Assembly (NCBI GenBank): GCA_013396995.1
Contig: VWZP01002845.1
Span: forward strand, 4,482,773-4,546,772
DNA length: 64,000 nucleotides
Direction: 5' to 3'
DNA from: Dicaeum eximium
Lineage: Eukaryota; Chordata; Aves; Passeriformes; Dicaeidae
This document shows, piece by piece, positions 1-14,246 of this stretch (position 1 is the stretch's first letter; the number at the start of each line of letters is the position of its first letter). The notes beneath the pieces are model-generated. The model was not told the DNA's origin. It was given only the letters and a program-made list of their open reading frames with translations, and ran no database searches. The position numbers were made by a program, and so were the translations under genes.

Positions 1-619
1 AGTTTCCGATTCAAGATGACTTTTCTGCTAACGGATTATTTTTCTGGTTTAGTGCTCTGCAGCGTACATGCAAATGAGATGCTTGTAGTATTTAGCAGAT
101 GCCTCTCCAGCAAGGTTTACAACACTGACACATGCTTTTCCTCCTTTTTTATTGATGTTGAAAAATGAACCCAGCTGAGCAGAGGACACATTGCTTCACT
201 GTTCACCTCTTTTCTGCCATCTTGTAAGGCTTTGCTGTCTGATTTTTGCTCCGGGGAGCTTCAATAGCATGTGTACAGGGACAAGAGAAAACCACAGGCC
301 GCAGTACATATTGCACAAATGCTGTTATTATTCTGAGGCCTGAAGAAACAAGGAAGGAAGCTTGAGGCTGGTGGTTTGGCAGGTGTGAGGCCTCTTTCAC
401 ACAGACATCTGTTTCAAGTGGTAGCTCTGGGCTCAGGGATGAGCAGGGAATGTCTGTCACTCCCAACCCTCCTCTGTCACAGCACAGGGGGGTTTGGGCT
501 CCTGATGAAGCGATGTCAGCTCCTTGCTCAATCTGTGCTCTGAGACTCTGCTCTCTTGTATTTGTGGGGCAGGGCTGCAAAGTGAGGTGATTCCCCTCTG
601 CAAGCTGCCTGAGACAGAG

Positions 620-643
620 ATGCTGCTGATGCTGCTGCTGCTG
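620..643. repeat. Short imperfect CTG trinucleotide run
   Basis: About eight GCT/CTG units with one interruption (GAT). It is not inside a supported gene. Confidence 0.7.
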
Positions 644-3600
644 CCACACCAGCACGCACAAAATGGATGGGGTTAGAGCACAACATGGGTGAACAGCAAC
701 ATGTGTGCAAGCTGAACAAGCCCGACAAGCTCCATGCGAGGACCTGATGAAAACTGTTTGGATGCTACCATGTACCCCACATCAAAGCGAACCTTTTTAA
801 TCCCACTAGATTATTTCTAGTGTTTTGGGCAACCCTAGTAGTGATCCCATTACAGTTTTGAATAGACTGCTTCATTTGGCAGGATGTTACAACACACTCT
901 CTATGGCGCCTTGTACCATATTTGAAGGAATTCATTAGTGTTTGATGATTAATTATCTATGCAATAACATATCTGGGATTCCACCTTAGAAATAATCTAG
1001 AAAGAAACTGCAGTTTTTAGGGCTGGATCTTGCTCTACTAAACACGTGTAGGAAGGAAAAAAAGGGTTTGCATAATACCCTCCCCAGCAGGGATTCTTTG
1101 GGACAAGTTAGTGTTGAGCCACATTGTTATTTTAAATGACAGTAAGTTCTTTCTCCTGTAGTTCATGGCCAACTTTAATGAATATTTAGCAACTTAATTA
1201 TCTTTAAGACTGCTACTCCTCTGTTACAGATTGCTGACGTTGGTCAGAGAATTCAGAAGTTACTGGGGGAAGGGCAGATATGCAGAAAAGCAGAGACTGA
1301 GATATATGTATACAGCTGCCCTCATTTCCATAAGAAATCAAGCTGAAGCAATTTCAAGGTGAGGGACTGTGGTTAATCCCTCCCAACACACTCATTAATA
1401 CATCTCATAACAAGTCTCCTTGTCCACCGACAAGGAGAGTCAATCAAGCACCACTTTAGCCTGGGCAGGAGAAAGGCTACATTTTCATTGGGGCTGCAGG
1501 GTTTTATGGCTCCTTCAGAGGTTTTAAGCTGTGCTGTGCTGTGCTGATGTGCCTTCATTCAGAACTGAGCAATGGGTGGGTGATGTGATGGGAGAACTCA
1601 GCTCCTGTCTTTGCTTCATGTCGAAAATTACAGAGTAAATCTGCTGATGTCAACACCAGAATGGGCAAAATCCTGGTAAAATGAAAGGCTAGATAGCACT
1701 TTGACATTCTTGAAAAAGAAGGCAGAATTCCTGACATGAAGCATCCTTCTGCCATGCTTAAGATGATCTCTAGAACCACCATGTCATCTGTGGTGGTCAC
1801 GTGTGAGGAGCAGCACTAAAAGACTCATAGAAATCTAATAAACTTCAGAGCTGGACTGCAAGAAAAAAATTATTTTGTCCCGAGGATTAAAAGAAAAATA
1901 AGAAGAGCAAGCCACACACAAGGAAGCCTGATGTTCCAGCTTTGGTATTATAATTTTTTTTCTTTTTCCTATCTGACAAATATCAGCATGACAGCAAACA
2001 GAACCCTCCTAGTTCACATGGCAGCAGAGCTTAACTGCGCTGGTAAGTGGTGAATTGGCTCATTGCTTTAGCGTGCCCCTAAATAGTACCATTAACATGT
2101 GGTTATAGTCAGAGAGCACATTTGGTAGGAAATGACACCTTGTTACTTCCCAGATTATCTGCTCTCTATGGAGTAAATATTTTAAACATTGTGCCAGGTT
2201 TTAGCAGCAACATCCCTATTAAAGTAAATGGGATCTGAGTGAGGGTAAATCCAAGCACGCAGTGCTGGGACAGTACACCTATAAATCTTCTGTGTCTTAC
2301 GCTCTGTGCTCTATTCGCTGACAAAGGACAAGTGTTTGCTGCCTTTGTAAGGTTCCTAAAGCACAAAGGGAGGGTGTGTGCTCGGCATTACTTCCTGGAG
2401 CTCTGGCTGCTGCAGCAGCCTGAAGCAGGAAGGACACAGGGATTCCTCAGCTCCAGAGCGCAGGCTGCAGCCACGCCAACGGGAGGAATGTGGCTTCCAA
2501 GGGCCAAGGAGCTCAGTTCGCTCTGGGCCGCAGTTACATGGTGATAAAGTTAGTTTTGAAACAGCATCTACCTTTAAGCCAGGAAGTTTTTTAGACAGCA
2601 GATACCTTGCAGACCTCTTCAAGCTTGCTGAGTATGTATTAAGCAGTTTTTGTGTAAATTTTGTCTTCTACTCGTATCAATCCCATCACAGTAGTGATGA
2701 TAACTGCCCCAGTTTATGTAACAGCAAAGGCTGGGAAAGGCCCTTTCCTTGGGGTAGCTACCTTAAAACAAAAAACTGGAGTTTGAAAAAAAGAGCCTGC
2801 TCTCTCCAGTAGGCATCGTTTCATGGTTTAATATGATAAATGCAGCCTACATGTGCACGGTATGTCTGGCAGCGTTCTTTCGTACTTCACTAGATGGCGT
2901 GTGGTGGTGCCTGGCAGGGGGGAGAGAAGGGAGAAGAATTAATTCAGTGTGTAACTGGCTGCGCTGCACTCCTGCCTCTGATGTCCCTGTAACAATGTGG
3001 ATCTTCCAGTTAATGTTTCAAGGGTGAGAACTGAATTTCCTGCTGAAACTTTTGCCTGAATAGTACCCTTAAATCAGCAGTGGGGCAAGACCAGTGGAAA
3101 AGATGATTATTAGATCAACCTATTTCCTAGGCAAAATACGCTTTCAGAGAGACATAAGTTCTTCAAATCTAAAACAGGCCCGAAGAAGAGCTTATGTGTC
3201 TGCTTACTACAACATGGTCAGCTGGTAGACCTAATCTCTTTCTATAAATTCTGTCATGCTTATAACCTCACACCATCACTGCTGCTACACTACTGTAGAA
3301 ATGTCCAAAACTTTGTGTGGTTCTTCAAAAGACAAGCCATAAGGTTAATTTGTGCTCTCACTTTCCCTGGTGTATACCCTGGCATAGCTGTCCTCTTTTG
3401 TTCTATTAACTATTTATGCCTCCCACTTTGCAAGACCCAGCTCTGCCCTGAGGCACTTCCTCTAGTGGGATGACACAAAATCACCCTCGAAGGGCACTCA
3501 CAGTGCACATGCAGTGAGAATCTGCTCTTTTTTTGCTTGGGAAAATAGGCATTAAATCTTCAAGGCCTCAGCCATGAATCACGGCAGTGGCTGGATGCAT

Positions 3601-6271
3601 TAGGGATGTTCCAGGCTCCCTAACACAAACACTGACAGTGAAGCTCTCCACAGAGAGGTTTGTTGGTGACACGCCTGCTCTCTCGGCAGCACAGGGGCTG
3701 TGCGGTTTCACAACTGGCCGAAGCTGACCTACAGCTGGGCTCCAGCCAAAAGGCAGCTCTCCCCCTCTGCTGACTCTTGTGCTCCTTTGGCTGTAGGGTC
3801 TGTGATGCCAGGGGCTGATTGGTCTCAGTGCAATCCTCCCCTCCCGTTTTTTTTCTCTTTTGGTATGGTTAGTTTTCGGTTGGCTCAGTTTGCTGAATTG
3901 GCCGACGGCTTGGGTGGACACTGGAGCTGGAAAGTGCAAGTCTGGCCTTTCTGCCGTCGGTGTGGGCTGAGTCCTCAGGATTCACAGGGCTGTGCACTGC
4001 AGCTTCTGCAGTGCCCACAAACCACCCCAATGCCCGTGGGAGGAAGGCAGGGCAGGCCACTGCCTTAGGATGGGATGGATGCAAACATTCCTCTGCTCCT
4101 TTGAACACAGAGAAAAGGGGTTTAAAAACCATCTGTTAAAGCATGGTGCCATGAGGAAAACACATCTGATATACATGCAAGTGTGGGGTTTTCCTGTGGT
4201 ATTTAGGCCTGAGGTGTTTACGGTTTTAGCATCCAGCTATGCACCCAAGCTGCAAATGTGTTCAGTGCAACCCATGCACTAGATTTAACACCTGCTGCAC
4301 CATGGCTATAGCTACAACAGCAGCTTACACCCTGTCTGAATGAGCCACATCATCGTCAACACTCTCCCCAAAGAACAAAATTATGTCCAAAAATCAAGTG
4401 TCTTTCTTTGTGTTTACAGCTTGTTGCTGAGGGGAGTGTGTATTTGGTAGGTGCCTGGCTTAGGGGAGAGTGGCTGGTGAAGTGCCAGTGCTGCAGCTGT
4501 GTGGGGAACTGTGCAGAAAAGGACCTAGTGCTCACATTGACTAGGCAAAACAGGGGCAAACACTGGCAACCAGCTGAACGAGAGGCCCCTCGGCATTCCC
4601 TGAAGAGAGAACTCATTCTTCCCTTGTGAGTCAGGTTTGTGTGGCCCCTGTAAGATGAAGCTACGGAGTAAGACAAGTTCTGCCAGGGTTAAGCCACTGC
4701 AGCCTCTCCATTAACCTTCCCCTGAAGCAAAAGAGGTTTAAGATGCTAATGGGAGAGGAAAACCAGGGTCATTGGATGGCTTATAATCAGTTCTGTAGGA
4801 GAGGCAAGTCACTACCCAACTTTCTTCGGTATTTCCATGAAATGCTCCTCCTGTCTTAGATCAGCTCATTCAGCTACCTCAGCCTCAAAGTGCAGTTGTG
4901 TTAGCTAACTAATTTGGTTCACATTTCCCTATGCCATCACTCAATCTCTTAAATTGAAACATCTGGATGAACCCAGAAAAAAAAACCTGCAAGAGATGTC
5001 CTTACTTTATTCTGAATAGTCTATGCTTTGTAAATCACCATACATGCAAAATTTCTCTGCACATAGACACCAGTATCCTCTCAGCTCAGGCTTCTGGTTC
5101 AGGGTCCCACTCTGCTATTCCTTCACTCCATCCTGATAGTCTCCCAGGGTTTAAACCTGTCTTACTGTCAGTATATTGTGTTTGAATTACAGAATTGTTC
5201 ATATACGTCTCTCCCTCTAGTAAACTTACAGCAAAGAGTAAAGATCCCCATAAGAAAGAACTATTTGGACTATAGAGAAATGCTGCCAACTACTGTAACA
5301 GTAAAACATTACAGCTCCCTTTTGCCCCAAAAATAACATTTTCTTGCTGTGGGTAAATAGCTATTTCGGTTCTTCTGGGAGCAGTAATCCTGGCCCTCTC
5401 TTTCTCCAAAGGCAGCGTGCAGTCCTCCATCCCATAGAGAAGCTCATTTCCACAAGGCATGCCCAGACAGCATCAGCATCTGCCTAGGAGTGGGGATAAT
5501 AGAGGATGAGAACAACGGCAGGGAGGGATGCTGCAAGGGAAGTTGCTCATGCACACAACAGAAGCTAAAACAGCATTCCTCACGAGAATGGTACTCAAAG
5601 CACTTCATCTGGGCTCTTCTCTGCCTGAAAAGGGCTCTCTCTTGGTTTCTTCCCCCTTTCCTCCATACCCTGGAACCTGTAAGTCTGAAAGTGAGTCAGT
5701 GTCTGCAGAGACACCGATGGCTGTGTTTCATGCAGTGCCATCTCAATTCTGCACCTTGAGGCAAGTCCCCTTGCCTCTGCCATGTTCTTGCCTAGGTTTA
5801 ATGCATCTGCTGCTCAGGAAGGTCACAAGGCCAGGAACTGTGTGTTCAGAGCATCTAGTGGACAACAGTTCACTGTGATTAGCTGGGCTTTCAAAGTACA
5901 AAATAAAATAACTGTAAACCAAGGAAGGTAATGACATTTGTCAAACTCAGCTATACCACCAAAGAGCAGATAAAGAGATACCAAAATCATAAGTTAATCA
6001 TCCACCTATTAGTCTGGTTTTAGTTTGTATGGGTTTTTTCCCTGAGGACCTCTTTCCTCACCAAAATGTGCAGGTCTTTCTCTTCCTATATTACTGAGTT
6101 GTCAACCTGTAGTAATTTCCAAGCAGCTATTCAGGTTCTATGAGTATTGTTCTAATTCAAGATGAACACTGGCCTCATTAGGCTTTGCTCTGCTTCCTGC
6201 CCCACTGTTCATCAGTGAAGGGTTGGCTGAGATAACACCTGAGAAATAATGCTGGTGCTTAGAGCAAAAAA

Positions 6272-6466
6272 TCAGAACAAGTGAATCCAGTCCCAGCTCT
6301 GCCACTGACAAGAGATAAATCTGTGTTCTTTTTGTTTTAACTTTTCCTATTTGTAATGGGAGTAATGCCGATATCTCTTACAGCAGAGACACAACTGCTT
6401 GTTTGTAGAACACTTTGAGATGGTGCAGCTTGGTGAGATCTCAACAAGGGTACAAAGTTCTACTGG
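6272..6466 (+). repeat. MIR-like SINE fragment
   Basis: Three blocks occur in the order and spacing of an amniote MIR-type SINE: a 'cccagctctgccactgac' block, then a block ending 'tttgtaatgggagtaatgcc', then 'gtagaacactttgagatggt'. The intervening sequence is diverged. The identification rests on memory of the consensus. An old SINE of another V-SINE or CORE-SINE family is the main alternative. Confidence 0.45.
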
Positions 6467-9400
6467 TGTTTCTTAGGCGTCTGAAGTGTGTCTTAAATTA
6501 ACCTTCATCTGACACTTCATACATATGATCCTGTTTCACATCTCTGCTATAAAACAAGCTATTATTTTGGTGAATTGTTTATTAAATATGTAACTTTAAA
6601 ATTAAGATTTGTAAGAGTCTGCTTGTTTTTTAATCACTGCATATTGCAGATTTGAGCTAACCTGAGAATATCGAATATATGGCCACAAGAGTTCATTGAG
6701 GATGCTCCAACGCTTCTATAGGTATCATGTTAATACAATGTAGCCCAGATCTTTAGGGTTTCTGAAGGCCAAGAAGTGTAAGGTCTTTTGATCCTGACAA
6801 CAGCATGAACAAGTGGGTTACATAACTGACAAAGCTAGTCACATCTTGGTAGGCAAAAAAACATTTATTTTCTTGTCAACTAGCAATATGACAATATCAA
6901 TATAGCAATATCACCTGCTTCTTGCAAGCCTTGCTGCAATATGTGCTTTGTCTGTGGATGCACATCCAGCAACAAAGGGTGCACTGCAGAAAGGCACATG
7001 GCTCTGGATTCCTACCATAAGGTCCTGACATTTTGGGCTGCAGATCAGCAACAAACCCATTTAAGGTATACCCACCTCCCTTCATAGCCCAGGCTGTGCC
7101 TTCCCATGTTTAGCTGAACCCGACCTCCATCATGCTCCTTCTCCTCTGCACCACTTCAGTGAAGGGACAGGATCTCCAGGACAAAGCAGGTCAGGCCTGG
7201 GATGGGTGTATTTGCACAGATCCTCAGCCCTGTGTCCTCTTCAGCATCATGGGATGCCACGCAGTGTGCACTGATCCTTATCACTGATACTGCAGTGACC
7301 ACGGAGCACTTCCACACAGGTCCTGATCATGGGGTCCTGGATATAGGGTCCAATTCCCCCTCTTCTGCAGATGTGCCTGCATTTATCCTAGGTCTTCTGG
7401 ATATATAGAAAGTGTGTATCATGCTCCGAACAGACAAGGGTGAGGCAAGAAATGCCTTAAATATATATCTAGTCTTGCACACTGCCATAGCAGAGCCACA
7501 GCTGCCTACAGGAGACTGAGATCCACATGTCCTCTGCTCATCCAGAGCTGCCCCACATTGTCTCTGCGCAATTTCAGCTCAGCCTCTCCAGGGAATGCTG
7601 TGTTTGCTGTCACATTTGCACACCAGCCAGCACTTTGCTTCCTGGTTTATGAATGGTGTGTCCAGAAATTGGCTGCTATGCTGGTGCATTTCAGAGAGGA
7701 TAATGCTGTCCTTTTCCCTGCTGTTTATCATAACCCTAATTTCTAACAAACAAAAGAGATGAATTCTGGGCAATTTACCAATAATCAAGCACAGGGTGAA
7801 CAAGATGGCTTTGCAATATATACAGCTTGTGAGTAGGGCTCAACAAAGCCCTCTGATACTGGGTATCACACTTGCACCAGGCCCTTAGACTGATTAATAG
7901 TGATAACAGCAGCAAACACTGTCTGCCCTGCAAATTGCAGCCAGAGATAATAAAATTTCCAAGCTAGCAACACAACAACAGCATGGGAAGCCTATGACAT
8001 TAAATACATGAAAAGGATGTCTTGGGACTATGAGAAGAAATTGAGCACCTTCAGCACTGAATGGGTAATCCTCAGGAGACTATTTAAAACTCATTGACTC
8101 GTTACGCCTACGCACAGCTTTGTCAGTCAACAGAAACGTCAAAAGTTTGTGCAGGTGAAGTTTACTCAGGTACAGAAGAGCAGAGCAAGACTTTCCTTTT
8201 TGATCAGTTGCCTGGCTCTGCCCTTGAGGCAGAAATCCTTCAGACATCTCTTGGGGTTTCTTTTATCATTTCATTTGACATATGAAATCGTGAGCTGAGC
8301 TGTATGGCTGAGGCAGGGCAGTAATACCAAATGCAGGTAGGATGTGTGTGCCAGGGTTCATTTCATGTGAGAGACGTAACACACAGCTCCCTCTACCTGT
8401 GGTGCAGCACAGGACACAGGACCCAGGTGGAGAACCTGAGTGATCTGCTCCTCAGCTGCCTTACACACGCAGAGCTCAGGACTGTGAACTGCACTGCCCT
8501 GCGGATGCCCAGGAGACAGATTGGGCTGCTCTTACTCTGCATATACAGCATCCTGGCCCTTCCTCACACTGCATTGCTTCCTTCCCTCCACCAGCCTTCT
8601 TCATTTCCATTCTGTGGTGACCCCCATCCCTCCCTCCTTACTGACAGCCATTCATCAGCCCCCAAACCTGGCTGGAGGGGTGATATAAGACAGGGCTGTC
8701 AGCACATTGCAGAGGAATGGTGGCAAGTAAGAGAAGAGCCTACAACAAGGTAAACACTCGGCACCCTCTAGTTCCTGTTGGGACATAAATGAAACCATTT
8801 CAGCTAATTCATCTTAGTCCTAGATACATGTTGCATGAAGGCAGGGCCTGAAAACAGCAGTGAAACCTCTAACACACAGTCTGCATGGGGGTGATGCCAG
8901 TTACGTGGGTAGAGTTCATTGAACAAATGTAGATGTTTAAGCAGTAGGTGTCCATTTGGGAGTCAGTCACCTTAGGATGCTGTTTTAACTCAGAGAGGAA
9001 TAGACACTTTTGGCATAAGATAGAAATTTACACTCAGCTGAGCTCAATTGTGCCTCGTGAGCTCCTGCTGCTCCCCGCTGATAATACATGGAGTCAGGCA
9101 TAGCCAGCTCCCAGGAACGCCTGCACGACACACACCAAAGGACGGGCGAGATAAATCCCATTTTGCACGGCCGTGTTTTGACACAGGGATGCTACATGTT
9201 CTGGGGCTGCAGAAAGGGGCTTTGTAGGGTGCCTGATGCAGCACGCTCTGGCACGTAACCACAGAGGCCAGGGAGCCAGATTCAGAGGAACAGAGACACA
9301 GTGACAGACATAGCAAAACCCTTCGGGGACGTGGCTGCTGAAGCAACCATGACTTCATTAGACTTGCTCAAGGTGCCCTCTACCCTAGACCTTTCACCTC

Positions 9401-9606
9401 ATTTAATGGTTTCTTGGCCTCAATCCCTTATAATTCTGAAATGAAAAAAAATCTCTTTTGACTCCTGTTTTCAAGCCAGGGCTGTTTGATTTGGAACGCT
9501 GCATTGAAGTCTGTGTTACTGATTGATTTCAGGTTTATTATATTTTCCCCTTTGAAAAATCGTACAGTAAAAAAAACCCCACTTTGTCGTTTTTCATGTA
9601 ACCCTC

Positions 9607-9631
9607 CCCCCCCTTTTTNTTTTTTTTTTTC
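9607..9631. repeat. C-run plus poly-T tract with one ambiguous base
   Basis: A run of C followed by about 17 T contains a single N at 9619. The N marks uncertain homopolymer length in the assembly, so reading frames across it are meaningless. Confidence 0.85.
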
Positions 9632-11478
9632 AATCTTAGCAAATGCTCAGTCTTTTCCACTTCAATAGCTTGAAATTCTCCCCTGGGAGCCCTAAGCTCT
9701 TTAAATATTTTTAGGTTGCCAGATTTCTTATGTTCTCTCTCCAGGAAGCCAATTTTGTTTCTAAGCTCTTGAGAGTAGTCCAGCTTCATCTTCTGCGCAC
9801 TCACTGCATCACAATAAAATGCTGCCTAATTGCTGCCTCAGCCGAGTCCCAAAGGTGCTGGAGTTTGTCTCTAGGCTACAGTTGTGGACAATAAACTCTT
9901 CTCAGACTGGAGTTAAGCCTTTTTATTATTTAAATCTGAGTCATGTAAAATTAGTTTACTAGCAAGTTACCCACAAAGATCTAGTATGGAAAGAAACTCC
10001 CACATATTGTTTTCCAACACAATGAGAGAATGATCAGATAAAAAGATTTGCAAGTGGATTGTAATACAAGATGCGTATAGAAAGACCAGCAGTTAATTTT
10101 GCCAAAAAGACATGAAAATGTTTCTGTGAGCCTAGAAGTTACTCTCAGACCTTGTCTATTTGGTGTTCTTTACCTTCAAATTGAAACTGGTGGTATGAAA
10201 AACTTTCTTTTTTCCTCTAGCTGATCCATGACCTGAAATACCTATGAAAGAGGAAAGACAGCTGAAGATAACAAATGCCAGATGGGCAAGAGCTTTCTGT
10301 TCTCAGTCTAGCACCACAGCAAGAGGATTTAGTGATCATTTTTCTTGAAAATAAACAAGAATATGCTGAGACCTGCCACCCAGGCTGCAATCCCATCAAG
10401 TTTGAGAAGACCCCTGTAGCAAGGGACAAATGGACAGTACAGGGAGTGAGAATGAATATATATTCTCTTTCTGATCAGGACCATATTCGTCTATCCTCAG
10501 TAGCAGACATCTGTATATGGCATTTTCTATCTTTGTGCTCCTTTTTGTAATCTGTGTTTTAAAGTGTTTGTATTTCTGTTGTACAATATGGCTTCTGACA
10601 TAAGTGCATACTCCACAGACAGTATAAAAAAAGACTTAATGATCATTGTTTTGAGACTCTTAATCCCTTAAAACAACAGTTTCTTTGGATGCATTTGGTG
10701 CTGGATGCCCAAATCCACAGTCTTAATTAAGTGAAAATGAAGCTGAAAGAGATTGCTAGATTTTCTCAAAATGGTTAGGCTGTCTTTTAATTAAAAAGGC
10801 CAGACATGATAACAGAGACCTGACATGGTTTTTCTGGTGGTGTCAGCAGCATATTTGCAACCTGGGACACTCAAGAGCAAGGACAGCACACCTCCAGGTC
10901 AGGGCAAGCCTGTCCAAAGGGCTCTTTGTAGGGCTCCTTTTGTCAGCACAGAAAGTGTGCAGGCAGATGCAGGATCTGCAGTGACTGCAGGGAGGCTGCT
11001 AACCACTCACCACACACTCACCCCCTCCTGTTGCTGGGGTCTCTCATTCCTTATTTAGACTTGTCTTGATCACTTTTTTGGGGGGAAATGCCAGGCATGG
11101 TGTGGCAGGCATGGTGTGACAGACCCTCCATTACTAACAGTGACAAAGAAGATGGGAAGGATGCACAGTTCTGAAGTTGACTTTGGCAGGCAGCTGCTAG
11201 AAAAGCTAGGATGCAACTTCAGCCTTATTCAGAACAGTGGGAACTTTGCCACTGATGTAAGTGGAAGGAAGACTCTGCTCTACATCTCTGCCTGTAATCT
11301 GAGAACATGTACTCTGCACATCCTGGAGACTCAGTGAAAACCAGACCCCACAGAGTTCACCTTAGATTCACTCTCTGAAGTAAAACTGTGTGGATTCTTT
11401 GTGCTCCTTTTACTTATTCGTAAAACAAGTATGATAATGCTTTGAGTGCTAAACAATACAATGTGTGTAGGAAAACAG

Positions 11479-11580
11479 TATCTTTTATTAGGCCAACTGA
11501 AATAGTTGGGGAAAAACAGACAAGCTTTGAGGCTTGTCTGAAATGCTTTGAGATGCCCTGATGAAAGGTGTTTGAGCTGT
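11479..11580. repeat. Diverged dispersed repeat with two tandem hairpins
   Basis: The segment contains two adjacent perfect inverted repeats: 11493-11498 with 11504-11509 (6-bp arms, 5-bp loop) and 11519-11525 with 11532-11538 (7-bp arms, 6-bp loop). The wording around them ('tcttttattaggccaact', 'gacaagcttt') resembles a dispersed amniote repeat I remember from reptile and bird sequence but cannot name. Old mobile-element remnant is the best guess. Confidence 0.4.
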
Positions 11581-12384
11581 GCAAGCGATCATTAAATTAC
11601 ATTCTTCCTCTCTCTGGAAATCATTTAGAGATATTTCAAAGGAAAGATGCTGTACAGAAATAACTGATTTCTATTGCAAGTGCTGTCTGGAGCTAAATAT
11701 CTTCCTTCCTCTCTCTTTATGAACTAATCTAAAGAAAAATATGTTTTAAATTAGCATGGTAAGAACAATTTTGTGGTATAACGTATAGTTCTGTGAAATG
11801 TTCTGTGTGAAGCATAACTCACAAGATCCTTAAGCATATTTCAGTACACTCAAACAAAATGGCTGGATTTCTGTTGAACAGTTTGTGGAAATTATGAAGG
11901 TATCACTGTAAAGAAATTAGAAAGCATGGAAGGTCAGTAAAAATGGCACATGAAAATGAAAAAGGCAGATATGAGTCAAAAACTACATTAAACTTGTAAA
12001 CACTGGCTAACAAGCCCCCATACTGTCACTTTTGAGTGTGGACATCATGTCTTGGAGAGCTGTGAAGCAGCTAGTGTCCATAAAAAGTGTTAAACACTTA
12101 ACCCTCTCCTCTCCCTGATTTACCAGGAAGGAGCTGGGAGTGCTCACTTGAAATTAGCCAGGGCTGAAAGACCAGCAGCGTTAGGGTGTCACAACCATGG
12201 GTGCAGCAAGACAGATCAGTGCTATCATGGAGTCTGTGAAGGGGCAGGGGAGGGAAGGTTCAACTCTACATAAATCCTACTAACATCACTTTACTGGTAC
12301 TTTAGTTCAGTGTCAAGACACAAGTGATGTCAAGAAGAAAGAAAACTGGGGGCGGGGGAGTCTTTAAATATGTGAAAAGTACTT

Positions 12385-12602
12385 GTGAAAAAGGATGGAA
12401 TAAACTTGTTTATGTCTATTAGAACAACAAGCAATAGGGATAAATTGCAGTAAAGGATATTTACATTAAACCACTGGACAACAGTCCAGGATTAAGGAAA
12501 ATTAAGCACTGGTATAGACTGCCTAGAGAAATGGTAAAACTTTCATCACTGGAACATAAAAAAGGGCTAAATAAACACCGTCAAAAGTTTCACAATGGGT
12601 GA
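12385..12602 (+). mobile_element. Old CR1 LINE fragment, 3' portion, sense
   Basis: The order 'gcaataggg..aaattgcag..aaggatattta..attaa..aagcactgg..agactgcctagagaaatgg' follows the stretch just before the 3' end of ancient amniote CR1 elements. It is heavily diverged and 5'-truncated, as is usual for CR1. No reverse-transcriptase frame survives. A similarly old piece covering a more 5' part of the same kind of element lies at 44650-45480. Confidence 0.65.
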
Positions 12603-14246
12603 TCATTAACTGAAACAGAGAAGACTTGGAGATTCATCAGAGAAAGGTTACAATATGTGACCAGGTCTTCCTGGATGTTCTTTTTTTCCCCAGAAAGATG
12701 TTGTTGAAGATTTTCTGTTTGTGTGAGATTTTGAGATGCAGTCCTGTGAAAATATTTGTCTAAGAGAGGAGGGACCATTTATCTTTTGAAGTCCCTGTTC
12801 CTCTCCACTGATCACAGATGCAGTCACAGATGACTGGCTTAGTGTGGACACCTACTTATTGAATCTGAAAAGTGAGATGAGACAATTACCATCCTTAATG
12901 ACAAACTGTGTCCTTTCTAATATATTCCTAAATATAACACTCAATTCTCCATTACTCATTCCAACTATAATTACTTATTGTGCACGTATGAGGTGGCACC
13001 CATAACACATAATCATAATGTTATTTATTGTCCTGCATTAGTAATCTAGCACATTATATTTAGATGCCATATGGCCTGATGAAAAATGTAATAAGGACTT
13101 CCTATGCAGTGGATAGAAAGCTCCTAGACAACAATTAGTATCATCTATTTCACTTTTGCATTGCATTTGTACTAAGAAAATCACTGAAGTGTAGGCTATC
13201 TCAGGAAGGAAAATGTTATGTTTAGATCTAAGACCCAGCCAAGGCTCTGCTGAGTTGCAGGTAGAGCTACTAACTAGGAATGTAAGTGGTTTTATTTCAG
13301 CTGTATGCATGAAAGAATAAGGTGCCTCCGATACACAATATTAACCACTTGTGTTTCCAGAATCTGCATACAATAACACAGATGCTCAGCTAATCTATAG
13401 GAATGTGTGTGTTTATATTGGACTCCTCCTACCATAGGACTAAAACTGGGTACTTAGGAAATATCACCACTATATCCCACACTGAGGTTATAGGAGGAAG
13501 CCTGAGCACCCAGCTGTCCCCTCTGCTGAATTGCAGCTTTCTCCTTGGGGACCTCTTCAGGTACATCGCATGCATTCACCCTCAAGATTCCCCCCAAATG
13601 GCAATAAGGCCAAGAACATTGAATTTGGCTCTCCCAGATCCATGTTGTGTTCCAACACTATTCCTGCAGGTTCCACACTGGGCAGAGCTGGACACCACAG
13701 GGTACATACATATGAGATCCAGGGTACAGGGCTGTATGGTGTGGACAGAGCAGTCTGGAGTAGCCCTAAACATCCTGGGTGTGCATCGGCACACACCACT
13801 GAGCCTTGGGATGGAAAACTGCTCTCTCTCATGTGTGGATACAGACTTTGCAGACACTTGAAAATAATGGCATAGGTTGTCTGCACATGTCAGCCAGCAC
13901 TGCACACCAGAAGTCTCCAGTGCCACTGAAGACTGCTTTTGTCAGGTAGAAAGGTCCCAAGGACTATCTCAATAGGAGGGGGATGTTCTGTTATTTGAGC
14001 AAAACAGAAACCCAGAATAAAAATGATAAAAGGTGACAAGGGGAAAGAGCACAGGATTACCTTCCTCATCCTGAGAAATCTGTAGAATGTTATTCTCCTG
14101 TGCACTTGGAACAACTTATTTTGATAACCTTTGTTCTTTTGTAACCTGTAATTCTGGAAACCTCAATCTTATATCTTCTTGTGCACAAGTATCCTCATCA
14201 TACATGTATTTCTACACTGTAAGAGGATGTGAAGACTTTAAGCTCT

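Larger units (their letters stand above)
1..14246. other. Intergenic sequence upstream of KATNAL1
   Basis: I see no gene here. Open frames are short, lack recognisable domains and are not joined by consistent splice sites. Recognisable content is limited to the repeats listed separately (short CTG run, MIR-like SINE, poly-T tract, hairpin repeat, old CR1). In vertebrates I remember, KATNAL1 lies between HMGB1 and UBL3. Neither is visible in the window, so this stretch is inferred to be part of the HMGB1-KATNAL1 interval. A lineage-specific non-coding RNA cannot be excluded from sequence alone. Confidence 0.6.
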
